Origin: BCD1 sp965230565
GTDB lineage: Bacteria; Bacteroidota; Bacteroidia; Chitinophagales; Saprospiraceae
Direction of reading: 5' to 3'
Assembly: GCA_965230565.1 (NCBI GenBank)
Contig: CBDDLH010000012.1
Span: forward strand, 248,001 to 312,000
DNA: 64,000 bases
Below, in pieces: positions 35,345 through 43,070 of the stretch. Each line of letters starts with the position of its first letter. Within the stretch, counting starts at the first letter, position 1. The translations under genes and the position numbers were made by a program. The notes below the pieces were generated by a model. That model was not told where the DNA came from. It saw nothing but the letters and a program-made list of their open reading frames with translations, and did not search any database.

Positions 35345-35483
35345 ATAAAAAACCACAGATAAGCTTTCTTATCTGAAGGTGTATGTCAACGTAAAAAAAT
35401 GAGAAGAGAAGAGAAATGCAATAAACTATAGTTCCCGGAAAGGAACTTTTGCAGATATATCTATTATGCTTTGGATTGGTCTG
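35345..35483 (-). ncRNA. Possible small RNA between zapA and rny
   Basis: The 160-nt gap between zapA and rny starts right after the zapA stop, contains a hairpin AGTTCC/GGAACT (35430-35447) and ends in a terminator-like hairpin. In other bacteria 6S RNA is encoded next to zapA, so a 6S-like RNA is an obvious thought. I could not fold a long central-bulge structure by eye, and the ends do not pair well. Treat as a candidate only. Confidence 0.3.
35347..35375 (-). terminator. Hairpin and U-run just before rny
   Basis: Minus-strand CAGATAAG/CTTATCTG (8 bp, 4-nt loop) followed after GTGG by six T residues. It ends 24 nt before the rny ATG and may be a terminator of an upstream small RNA or an attenuator of rny. 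Confidence 0.7.
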
Positions 35484-35783
35484 TTATTTCAACAGTTGAT
35501 CCAGCAATATGTCAATATTTTCCAGTCTTTGAACTAAAACATCGTCTTCCAGGGCTACATTGGACAAGCGGGTTTTATAGTTATCCACCGCGTAGGTCAG
35601 GGCCGCCATGGCCAGGCAATCCTGTTTGTCTTTATTAGTGTAGGTCAATTGAAAGTCATTAACTTTTTCATTGATCTCATTCACTATTTTTCTGATGGAC
35701 GGCTCATCCCTTTCCTGAACCTTTAAGGGATAAGGCCTGCCAGCAATGACTACTGTTATGTTTTTAACCTCCTGCCCGTCCAT
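35484..35783 (-). CDS. zapA: Cell division protein ZapA
   Basis: Start ATG at 35783 (99 residues, MDGQEVKNITVVIAG); a TTG two codons upstream is less likely. The small N-terminal beta domain (ITVVIAGRPYPLKV) and the following coiled coil with ALTYAVDNYKTRL are typical of ZapA, which cross-links FtsZ filaments at midcell. It follows a short coiled-coil gene with a 2-nt gap, so the pair is almost certainly cotranscribed. Length is standard. Confidence 0.92.
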   Translation of the reverse strand: MDGQEVKNITVVIAGRPYPLKVQERDEPSIRKIVNEINEKVNDFQLTYTNKDKQDCLAMAALTYAVDNYKTRLSNVALEDDVLVQRLENIDILLDQLLK

Positions 35784-35785
35784 AA

Positions 35786-36082
35786 TCAATTATTGTGTAA
35801 CCACTCAATACATTTGTCAATTTCCTTGATGTATTGATCCATTTGTTGTTTTAGTTGCTCAGAATGCTCTCTGTCCTCATTTTGTCTGCTGGAAACGGCC
35901 TTTTGCGCTTCCTGCAATTTTTCATTCAAAGCATTCACTGTATCTTTTTGAAGATCCAGCTCAACCTTTTGCTTTTCATTCTTATTTTTAAGGGCCAAAT
36001 TTTCTTTTTCCAGCCGCTCCACTTTGAGGGCCAGTTGTCTTATTTTGAGTTCTATATTTTCAAATAATTCTGTAACTGACAT
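35786..36082 (-). CDS. ZapB-like coiled-coil protein encoded upstream of zapA
   Basis: With ATG at 36082 the product is 98 residues and almost wholly coiled coil (LFENIELKIRQLALKVERLE and onward), ending CIEWLHNN. The longer frame adds an unlikely hydrophobic extension. Its position 2 nt before zapA and its heptad pattern suggest a ZapB-type partner in Z-ring organisation, but coiled coils are easy to mis-assign. Separated from pheT by a terminator, so it probably starts a zapBA-like operon. Confidence 0.75.
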   Translation of the reverse strand: MSVTELFENIELKIRQLALKVERLEKENLALKNKNEKQKVELDLQKDTVNALNEKLQEAQKAVSSRQNEDREHSEQLKQQMDQYIKEIDKCIEWLHNN

Positions 36083-36118
36083 AACTAACGCAATGGCGAA
36101 AATTAAGGTAAAATTATT

Positions 36119-36147
36119 AAAAAACCAATCACATAGTCTCCTATGTG
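36119..36147 (-). terminator. Intrinsic terminator of pheT
   Basis: CACATAG/CTATGTG (7 bp, loop TCTC) followed on the minus strand by ATTGG and six T residues, about 40 nt past the pheT stop. Confidence 0.75.
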
Positions 36148-36184
36148 TTTCCGGCTCAGACAAATTTTGAAAAAAACGGAGCGA

Positions 36185-38629
36185 TTATTTCCTTATCACT
36201 GCACCTAATTGCTTTTCATAACCAGAGATCAAATTGGACATAATCTTGTCGATCTCCTTGTCTTTCAGTGTTTTTTCCGGATTTTCAAAAACAAAACTTA
36301 CGGCATAGGACTTTTTATCTGCGCCCAGTTGTTTTTCACTTTCGTAAACATCAAACAAATTGATGTCTCGTAACAATTTTTTTCCGGTCTTTACCGCAAT
36401 AGATGCAATATCACTAAATTTTACGGATTTTTCAACAACAAGCGCCAAATCTCTTCTCACCGATGGGTATTTATTCAGAGATTCAACTATAATGTTATGT
36501 TTCCTGCAGGCTTTGAAAATAGGAGCCCAGTTGAAAGACGCGTAAAAGACCTCACCTTTGATGTCCATTTGCTTGACCAAAGATGTTGCAAGCTTACCGA
36601 AGGTAACTACAGGAACAGGTCCGCGATGGTAATTTAAAGCGTAAGAGAATATATCATCAGAAACTGCCGTAACCTGGTATGAAGTTACTCCCAGGCGATT
36701 GAGGATGTTTTCCACATAGGCCTTGAGAGTGAAATAAGTGGTCATGGCCTTTCCGTCATTGTGCCAGCTTTCCGGACTGTGCTTACCTGTCATGAACAAG
36801 GTCAGTTGTTCATTCTCAACATAAGCCTCTTCGGATTTGATATAAGATTTACCGAATTCAAACAACCGCAAATCAGCATTCTGGCGATTCTGGTTCCTGA
36901 CAATAGCTTCCAGTCCGCAGAAAACCATATCAGGCCTCATGATGTCCAGGTGAACATTTGAGGTATTGTTGATGTAAACCAACTGATCTTGCGGGAAGTT
37001 GGTCAGGATATCTTTGTAGTATCGGGATTCTGATAATGACACAGCCATCATTTCATTGAACCCGTTGGCAGCCAGATAATCGGCGACCTTATTGCGCACA
37101 TCGTTAGGATCAGGGTATGAACCTGTGACGACTGCAGTGGAAATGTGTCCTGAAATAGGCACATTGTTGAATCCGTAAATCCTCAGGATCTCCTCGATCA
37201 AATCCGCCTCACGGGTCACATCTGCTTTGTTGGTCGGAACAGCAACGGTGAATCCATTGTCATCTTTTTCCACGATCTCCATGTCCATAGCTTCCAGTAT
37301 GAAGGCTACATTTTCAGGAGTAATATCCACACCGATCAAACGATTGATGTTGGCATAGGTCGATTTTATCTTAACCGGCTCAATAGGTTCCGGATAGATG
37401 TCGATAATATCAGAAGCAATCTCACCATTGGCCAGTTCCTTAATCAGCATGGCCGCACGTTTCAAGGCAAAAACCGTGATATTTGGATCACTTCCTTTTT
37501 CAAAAACTTTAGCCGCATCTGTTCTCAGGTTGTGGCTCATGCTTGAACGACGAATGTACCCGGCATTGAAATGGGCCGCTTCCAGGAAAATGGAAGTTGT
37601 ATCATCTTTTACACCAGAGTCAATTCCTCCGAATACTCCACCGATACACATGCCTTTCCCTTCTCCGTCGCAGATCATAAGATCCTCGCTACGTAGTTTG
37701 CGGTCCACCTCGTCGAGACTTTTGAAGATGGTGCCTTCCGGCAAAGTTTTAACGATGATCTTTTGCCCTTTAATAGCGTTGAAATCATAAGCGTGAAGAG
37801 GTTGTCCCAATTCGTGTAAAACGAAGTTGGTGATATCTACGATGTTATTGATGCTTTTTACACCTACAGCTTCGATACGTTTTTTCAACCAGTCTGGTGA
37901 AGGCTTGATCTCAATGTTTTTGATAGCAACTCCTGAAAAACGAGGACATGCTTCCAGGTTTTCGACAACCACCTCAACAGACATATCATTGCTGTCTACT
38001 TTGAAATTGTCGACCTTAGGCATTTCCAGACTTCCGGAATAACCGTAGTTAACTTTCATCGCAGCCGCCAGGTCACGGGCAGAACCAATGTGGTTGGTAG
38101 CATCAGAACGGTTCGGCGTCAGTCCGATTTCATAAACATAGTCCGTTTCAATATTGAAATAATCTTTGGCAAGACCTCCAATCGGCGCATCCTCCGGCAA
38201 AACCATGATGCCATCGTGACTGGTACCCAGTCCAAGTTCATCTTCCGCGCAGATCATTCCTTCGGAAACTTCACCGCGGATCTTTCCTTTTTTGATTTTC
38301 CAGGCTTCGCCTTCAGGGGTGTATAATGTAGTGCCGATTGTGGCAACCAATACCTTTTGTCCGGCAGCTACATTGGGAGCTCCACATACAATATCGAGGT
38401 CTTGTTCTCCGCCAATATCCACTTTGGTCACGGATAATTTGTCCGCATTGGGGTGTTTGCCACATTCCTTTACATGGCCGATCACGATCCCTTCCAGTCC
38501 TCCTTTTACAGACTCCACTTCTTCTTCACCTTCCACCTCCAGTCCGATATCCGTTAAGATCTCTCCGACTTTCTTTGGGTCGAGGTCAATATCTATATAA
38601 TCTTTCAGCCAGTTTAATGATAAATTCAT
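36185..38629 (-). CDS. pheT: Phenylalanine-tRNA ligase beta subunit
   Basis: An 814-residue PheT. Domain order is normal: N-terminal LNWLKDYIDI, EMAP/OB tRNA-binding domain around IVIGHVKECGKHPNADKLS (about 48-150), B3/4 and B5 regions (EEILRIYGFNNVP near 480), and the C-terminal FDX-ACB anticodon-binding domain beginning KYPSVRRDLALVVE. It forms the alpha2-beta2 enzyme with PheS, whose gene is not in the window, and edits mischarged Tyr-tRNA. ATG at 38629. Length and motifs are standard. Confidence 0.97.
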   Translation of the reverse strand: MNLSLNWLKDYIDIDLDPKKVGEILTDIGLEVEGEEEVESVKGGLEGIVIGHVKECGKHPNADKLSVTKVDIGGEQDLDIVCGAPNVAAGQKVLVATIGTTLYTPEGEAWKIKKGKIRGEVSEGMICAEDELGLGTSHDGIMVLPEDAPIGGLAKDYFNIETDYVYEIGLTPNRSDATNHIGSARDLAAAMKVNYGYSGSLEMPKVDNFKVDSNDMSVEVVVENLEACPRFSGVAIKNIEIKPSPDWLKKRIEAVGVKSINNIVDITNFVLHELGQPLHAYDFNAIKGQKIIVKTLPEGTIFKSLDEVDRKLRSEDLMICDGEGKGMCIGGVFGGIDSGVKDDTTSIFLEAAHFNAGYIRRSSMSHNLRTDAAKVFEKGSDPNITVFALKRAAMLIKELANGEIASDIIDIYPEPIEPVKIKSTYANINRLIGVDITPENVAFILEAMDMEIVEKDDNGFTVAVPTNKADVTREADLIEEILRIYGFNNVPISGHISTAVVTGSYPDPNDVRNKVADYLAANGFNEMMAVSLSESRYYKDILTNFPQDQLVYINNTSNVHLDIMRPDMVFCGLEAIVRNQNRQNADLRLFEFGKSYIKSEEAYVENEQLTLFMTGKHSPESWHNDGKAMTTYFTLKAYVENILNRLGVTSYQVTAVSDDIFSYALNYHRGPVPVVTFGKLATSLVKQMDIKGEVFYASFNWAPIFKACRKHNIIVESLNKYPSVRRDLALVVEKSVKFSDIASIAVKTGKKLLRDINLFDVYESEKQLGADKKSYAVSFVFENPEKTLKDKEIDKIMSNLISGYEKQLGAVIRK

Positions 38630-39118
38630 CGTCGATTAATAATATGTACTAAGTATTAAAAAAACATTCATGCCAAGGCTGTTGGAACATCCCGTATCTT
38701 TCTGCTCGGCATCGCCAGGCAGGCACAAAGTGTCGGGAGGCTGAGGCTGAGGAGGATTTCAATTTCTTCCTTAGCCCTGCCTTCCGAGGAACGCAGGCAG
38801 GCTTAGCCTTCTCCTTAGCCTGTTTACTAAGCGGGCAAAGATAGGGATTTGCGTTAAAAGCTGTCACTTTTTGTGCGACAAAAAAGGAGGGCTTACTTTT
38901 AGCAGCTAAATCGACCTCAAAAAAAGCGATTTACCTTCTGGTATCCCTATAAATTCAAATGATTACAGCACATTCCTACGTGTCAAATGTCATTGTAGTT
39001 TTTCTGTCAATAGGTTAATTTCGTAAATAGGGAGATTTGTCCCAACCTTTGCTCCGGTTTAGGATGTCTAACGTGTTAGAAAAGAAAAAAATTCCGCTAA
39101 GGAAATAAAAATTATGTC
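38630..39118. other. Spacer with palindromic repeats, no gene
   Basis: 489 nt between divergent pheT and the serpin gene. The first 200 nt hold CCAGGCAGGC (38715-38724) and the palindrome CCTGCCTTCC/GGAACGCAGGCAGG (38776-38801), which create a spurious minus-strand frame at 38649-38867. The remainder is AT-rich and should contain both promoters, but I found no consensus -33/-7 pair. Confidence 0.6.
38776..38801. repeat. CCTGCC-type palindromic repeat
   Basis: CCTGCCT at the left pairs with AGGCAGG at the right, with TCC/GGA continuing inside. Related to the sequences at 18642-18669 and 52295-52317. Confidence 0.55.
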
Positions 39119-40351
39119 ATGAAAAATTATTTGCTCTTTTTGATCGCAGGACTTTTCCTGTTTACCCATTGTACCCCTGAAAACATTACACCGGATGACA
39201 ATCCTGATCTGATCACTTTTGATTGTGAGAATAGTGACGGTTGTGAATTGGTGGACGCCAATAACGTTTTCGGATTTAATATTTTCAAAGCATTACATGA
39301 AGAAAAACCACTGGAGAATATCTTTATCTCCCCGCTGAGTATCAGCACAGCATTGACGATGACCCAGAACGGAGCTGACGGCGATACAAAAACTCAAATG
39401 CAGGAGGTTTTACAAACTTCCGACCTGGACATCCTTTCTGTAAACGAGGCGTATCAGTATCTTTTGACGACACTGCCCGACCTCGATCCTTCTGTTCAGC
39501 TCGATCTTGCCAATTCTATCTGGTACCATCAGGAGTATCCGGTCTATCCTGAATTTCTGGATGCCAATGAGACTTATTTCAACAGCGAAATAATAGAAGC
39601 GGATTTCAGAGCACCGGAAACGGTAGATGACATCAATGGCTGGGTTAGTGATAACACCAATGGAAAGATTCCTACAGTATTAGAAGAGATTCCGGATGCA
39701 GCTATTATGTACCTCATCAATGCCATTTATTTCAAGGGGGACTGGCAGTACACTTTTGATGAAGATATGACTTATGAAACCAGTTTTTTCAAACATGATG
39801 GAAGTACAGTACCGATCGATATGATGGGCTGGGAAGGCGCGACAGAATTGCCTTATTTCGAAAACGAATTGTTCCAGGCTATTGATCTTCCTTATGGAGA
39901 TGGTCAGTTTTCCATGACATTGATGTTGCCCAAAAATGAAGTGGGTATTGAAGGAGTGGTTGCAGCCTTGAACAAAGAGAATTGGGATACGTGGATGGGT
40001 TCATTCGTGACTCAGGAGGTCAACTATCAAATGCCAAAATTTAAGCTCGAATACAAAAAAGAACTCAAGGATATTTTGGCGGCGCTGGGTATGGAGGATT
40101 TGTTCACCGGAAGGTGTGATCTATCCAAGCTCGGACCTGGTGATTTGGTAGTCAGTATGGTTTTACACAAATCCTTCCTGGAGGTCAATGAGCAGGGTAC
40201 AGAAGCGGCTGCCGTTACAGTTGTAGGCGTAGAAAATACTTCAGTGCCGTCTATCCCTTACATGATTTTGAACCGTTCGTTCATGTTGTTCATCCGGGAT
40301 AATGTAACCAACAGCATTCTATTTATGGGACAGATTCAGGATCCGTCTTAA
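39119..40351 (+). CDS. Serpin-family protease inhibitor, lipoprotein
   Basis: A 410-residue serpin with a lipoprotein signal peptide (lipobox around FTHCTPEN, Cys19). Serpin landmarks include NIFISPLSISTALTM, IYFKGDWQYTF and the hinge EQGTEAAAV that opens the reactive-centre loop. Counting from the conserved Glu (P17), the predicted P1-P1' pair is Thr-Ser in VENTSVP, which would suit proteases preferring small residues, such as elastase-like enzymes. The C-terminal strand is RSFMLFIRDNVTNSILFMGQI. Anchored in the membrane, it may protect the cell from host, prey or its own secreted proteases. A hairpin terminator follows. Confidence 0.95.
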   Translation: MKNYLLFLIAGLFLFTHCTPENITPDDNPDLITFDCENSDGCELVDANNVFGFNIFKALHEEKPLENIFISPLSISTALTMTQNGADGDTKTQMQEVLQTSDLDILSVNEAYQYLLTTLPDLDPSVQLDLANSIWYHQEYPVYPEFLDANETYFNSEIIEADFRAPETVDDINGWVSDNTNGKIPTVLEEIPDAAIMYLINAIYFKGDWQYTFDEDMTYETSFFKHDGSTVPIDMMGWEGATELPYFENELFQAIDLPYGDGQFSMTLMLPKNEVGIEGVVAALNKENWDTWMGSFVTQEVNYQMPKFKLEYKKELKDILAALGMEDLFTGRCDLSKLGPGDLVVSMVLHKSFLEVNEQGTEAAAVTVVGVENTSVPSIPYMILNRSFMLFIRDNVTNSILFMGQIQDPS

Positions 40352-40417
40352 GTTAGTTTGCAGTACCGGTGTTAAGTACCAGTTTTTTTAATAGTATGTG
40401 GTTGAGGGGAAATACCC

Positions 40418-40466
40418 AAGGTTTTGCCTTTGACAAGCATAGAGGGAAGCAAGGCGAAACCTTTTT
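40418..40466 (+). terminator. Hairpin terminator after the serpin gene
   Basis: AAGGTTTTGCCTT (40418-40430) pairs with AAGGCGAAACCTT (40451-40463) with one G-U pair and is followed by TTT. Loop of about 20 nt. Confidence 0.55.
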
Positions 40467-40513
40467 CAAAGGAATAAAAAACATTAATTGATACACCAGA
40501 AAAATATATAGCT

Positions 40514-40903
40514 ATGAACCTGATTAAATATTTGTTTGCCGGATTTTTATTGATTTCATTTGTCAGTTGTGATAAGCAGGAATTTACCTTTACTGAGGAA
40601 GGGTTAATTGGTTACTGGATAAATCCTGCGTATAGTGAGACATCTGTGACCTATGATCGCGCTGATGGATTTGTCAATGGATACGGAATAGCATTTTTGG
40701 AAGATGGTGAGTTGCTGGTGAGACAAAATGTTGGTTGGTGCGGCACTCCTCCAATCACTTACGGAGACTATGAGGGTACCTGGACTCAGGATGAAGATGG
40801 TCAGATTTATACGGAATCACCTTATTGGGGAGGGACCCAGGAACAGACATTTTTGTTGATTTCGGTCGACGAAAACAACCTGGTTTTGGAGATTATTGAT
40901 TAG
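40514..40903 (+). CDS. Small lipoprotein of unknown function
   Basis: A 129-residue lipoprotein; signal peptide with lipobox FVSCD (Cys20). The mature part (GLIGYWINPAYSE, then GTWTQDEDGQIY) looks like a lipocalin-type beta barrel common among small Bacteroidota lipoproteins, but I recognise no named family. Two cysteines could be structural: the lipid Cys and one in VGWCGTPP. It follows the serpin gene after a terminator, and its own terminator is at 40932-40971. Confidence 0.75.
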   Translation: MNLIKYLFAGFLLISFVSCDKQEFTFTEEGLIGYWINPAYSETSVTYDRADGFVNGYGIAFLEDGELLVRQNVGWCGTPPITYGDYEGTWTQDEDGQIYTESPYWGGTQEQTFLLISVDENNLVLEIID

Positions 40904-40931
40904 CATTCACGAACCTTTAAAATAGTAATGG

Positions 40932-40971
40932 CGGGATACGTTTTCAATGGAAGGCGTATCCCGTTTTGTTT
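40932..40971 (+). terminator. Intrinsic terminator after the small lipoprotein gene
   Basis: CGGGATACG (40932-40940) pairs with CGTATCCCG (40955-40963), followed by TTTTGTTT. Confidence 0.75.
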
Positions 40972-41080
40972 GAAAACCTGTCCTGTAAAACAAGAAGATT
41001 TTATCATGTCCAAAGGTCTGTTTACTGAAATTCAGGGCCATTTTTTGCATAAAAGTTAAACTTACCAAAGAAATTAACGT

Positions 41081-41088
41081 TACCTTTG
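41081..41088 (+). promoter_or_regulatory. Candidate -7 element of the Nfu gene
   Basis: TACCTTTG matches TAnnTTTG, 26 nt before the ATG. No convincing -33 TTTG box is present at the usual distance. Confidence 0.4.
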
Positions 41089-41114
41089 TAGACTGAATCT
41101 AAATAAGGAAAAAC

Positions 41115-41726
41115 ATGGAAAATACAATAGAGAATCGTCCTTTGATGTTGTACTCTGAGCAGACACCCAATCCGGAAACGCTCAAGTTTGTAACCAACAG
41201 AATGTTGTACAAAGGAACGGCAGATTTCAATACCTTAGAACTGGCAGAAGAATGGTCCCCTTTAGCAAAAGCACTGTTTGAACAACCATATGTAAAAGGG
41301 GTTTATATCAGCAATAATTATGTTACCATCACCAAGGAAATGAATTACTCCTGGGACGACATTATGCTGGTTGCTAAAGAATTTATTAAAAATTATCTCA
41401 GCGGTGACGGTGGGATCATCAAAGATGGATGGGCAGAAGCCCAGGCTCAAATGGCTGCGGAAAGAGAAGGAGATAAATACTCCGGAAGAGATGCTGAAAT
41501 CGTGACCAAGATCAAAGAGCTTATCGAAACTTACGTTAAACCTGCTGTCGAGATGGATGGAGGAAATATTGCTTTTAAGTCTTACGATCAGGGTAGAGTG
41601 ACCGTTTTGATGCAAGGCTCCTGCAGTGGTTGTCCATCTTCCACAATGACGCTTAAGGCGGGAATTGAAGGAATGCTGCAGCGTATGATCCCGGAAGTGA
41701 AAGAAGTAGTAGCGGAAGCGGGATAA
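41115..41726 (+). CDS. Nfu-type iron-sulfur scaffold protein
   Basis: A 203-residue protein combining an N-terminal Nfu_N domain (YSEQTPNPETLKFVTNRM) with a C-terminal NifU-like domain carrying the cluster-binding CSGCPSS. This arrangement is that of eukaryotic NFU1 and bacterial Nfu proteins, which bind a 4Fe-4S cluster between subunits and deliver it to client enzymes. Start ATG at 41115, after a perfect -7 box. A terminator follows. No other Fe-S biogenesis gene is adjacent. Confidence 0.93.
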   Translation: MENTIENRPLMLYSEQTPNPETLKFVTNRMLYKGTADFNTLELAEEWSPLAKALFEQPYVKGVYISNNYVTITKEMNYSWDDIMLVAKEFIKNYLSGDGGIIKDGWAEAQAQMAAEREGDKYSGRDAEIVTKIKELIETYVKPAVEMDGGNIAFKSYDQGRVTVLMQGSCSGCPSSTMTLKAGIEGMLQRMIPEVKEVVAEAG

Positions 41727-41758
41727 TCAGGAAGAATTTACTTGAAAAAATCATATTG

Positions 41759-41794
41759 GGAGGTCAGATCTAAGTATTTGACTTCCCTTTTTTA
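41759..41794 (+). terminator. Intrinsic terminator after the Nfu gene
   Basis: GGGAGGTCA (41759-41767) pairs with TGACTTCCC (41780-41788) with one G-U pair, followed by six T residues. It ends 7 nt before the end of the convergent kinase gene. Confidence 0.8.
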
Positions 41795-41800
41795 TTGAGA

Positions 41801-42934
41801 TTATTTTTTTAGGTTTTTCCGGATTGTACAGGAGAAGATCGACCCTTCTCCCTCTGTGGATTCCACCCAGATATTACCTTCATGTTGTTCAATGATCTTC
41901 TGACAAATAGCCAGTCCGAGGCCTGTGCCGGGATGTCGTCCACTGCTATGTAACTTCTTGAATAACATGAAAATCTGCTTCTGGAATTCTTTGCGAATGC
42001 CTATGCCGTTATCTTTAACACTGACTTTCCAGTATTCACCGTAATCTTTCATAGCGACCTCTACTCTGGAGGGTATATCGGGATTTCGGAACTTAATAGC
42101 GTTCGTAATGAGGTTGAGAAAAAGTTGCTTCATTTTAGTGGGGTTAGCATCAAAGGATTCCGGGAGTTCTTCAATGGTAACCTCGGCTTTGGTCTCTTTA
42201 ATATAACTTTCAAGGCCGGCAAGCACTTCATTCAGAAGTTTTTTAGAATTAATGGTTTCAATGCTATGGTTTTCGGTATTGACACGGGAATAGGTGAGCA
42301 GGTCTTCTACCAAAGAGTTCATCTGAGCAGCGCCATTGACGATGAGGTTGATATGGTTGACGGCTGCTTCATCCAGTTTGTCCGAGTGTCTGTTTTTTAG
42401 CAGCTCCGCAAAGTTGCGAATGGTTCTCAAAGGCTCGCGTAAATCATGAGAAGCTATATAAGCGAAATTTTCAAGCTGTAAATTGGAATCGATATACTTT
42501 TGAAGTTGCCTGTTTTTTTCATCCAGTTCGTTCATCTGAAGTTTTAACTCCTCTTCCGCTTTTTTGATATGGGTCACATCATTAAAAACAGCGATGGCTT
42601 CAGAGTCTGTTAAACGATTGATTTTGACTTCATAATAATAGATCAATTCGTTTCTGGGCAAAACGAATTCAAGCTTTTGCAGATTTTGTGTTTCAATGGA
42701 TTTTTTAATATTAGTGATAACGGCCTGAGTAATATAGACCGGAAAAATATCTGCCAGGTTTTTTCCGGTATAATCCTCACATAGATTGGAAAGAAATCCG
42801 GGGGTTTCTCCTATTGGGAAGCAATATAGAAAATCACCCTCATCGCTGAGCAGGAATTTTGCTCCGGGTAATGCTTCCATGAGGGCATTTCGAAGAGCTG
42901 GGTTTTTATTTAAATATTTTTCAATCAAAATCAA
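41801..42934 (-). CDS. PAS-domain sensor histidine kinase
   Basis: A kinase of up to 377 residues; the first codon is TTG (42934) and the first ATG is codon 19, so the start is uncertain. A PAS-like domain covers about 25-125, a short coiled coil follows, then HisKA with His163 in ASHDLREPLR and the HATPase domain (N-box NLITNAIKF, G1 VKDNGIGI, G2 GTGLGLAICQKI). No membrane helix is present, so it is cytoplasmic and resembles phytochrome-type or light/redox PAS kinases. No response regulator is nearby. Confidence 0.9.
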   Translation of the reverse strand: MILIEKYLNKNPALRNALMEALPGAKFLLSDEGDFLYCFPIGETPGFLSNLCEDYTGKNLADIFPVYITQAVITNIKKSIETQNLQKLEFVLPRNELIYYYEVKINRLTDSEAIAVFNDVTHIKKAEEELKLQMNELDEKNRQLQKYIDSNLQLENFAYIASHDLREPLRTIRNFAELLKNRHSDKLDEAAVNHINLIVNGAAQMNSLVEDLLTYSRVNTENHSIETINSKKLLNEVLAGLESYIKETKAEVTIEELPESFDANPTKMKQLFLNLITNAIKFRNPDIPSRVEVAMKDYGEYWKVSVKDNGIGIRKEFQKQIFMLFKKLHSSGRHPGTGLGLAICQKIIEQHEGNIWVESTEGEGSIFSCTIRKNLKK

Positions 42935-43070
42935 AGCGAATTTCGGTGTGAAAATAGATCATGTATTTTACTTCCAGCTTGTAAAAGTCAAAGTGCTAAC
43001 ATTGAGCTTTAGGAAGAAAAATTATTAAAAATATGGCTAATGGCCAAACTTTAAAATCCTTTTTTAGAGA

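Noticed and set aside
38649..38867. Minus-strand frame of 72 residues after pheT
   Set aside because: It runs through CCTGCC-type palindromic repeats and has no protein-like composition; treated as repeat sequence.
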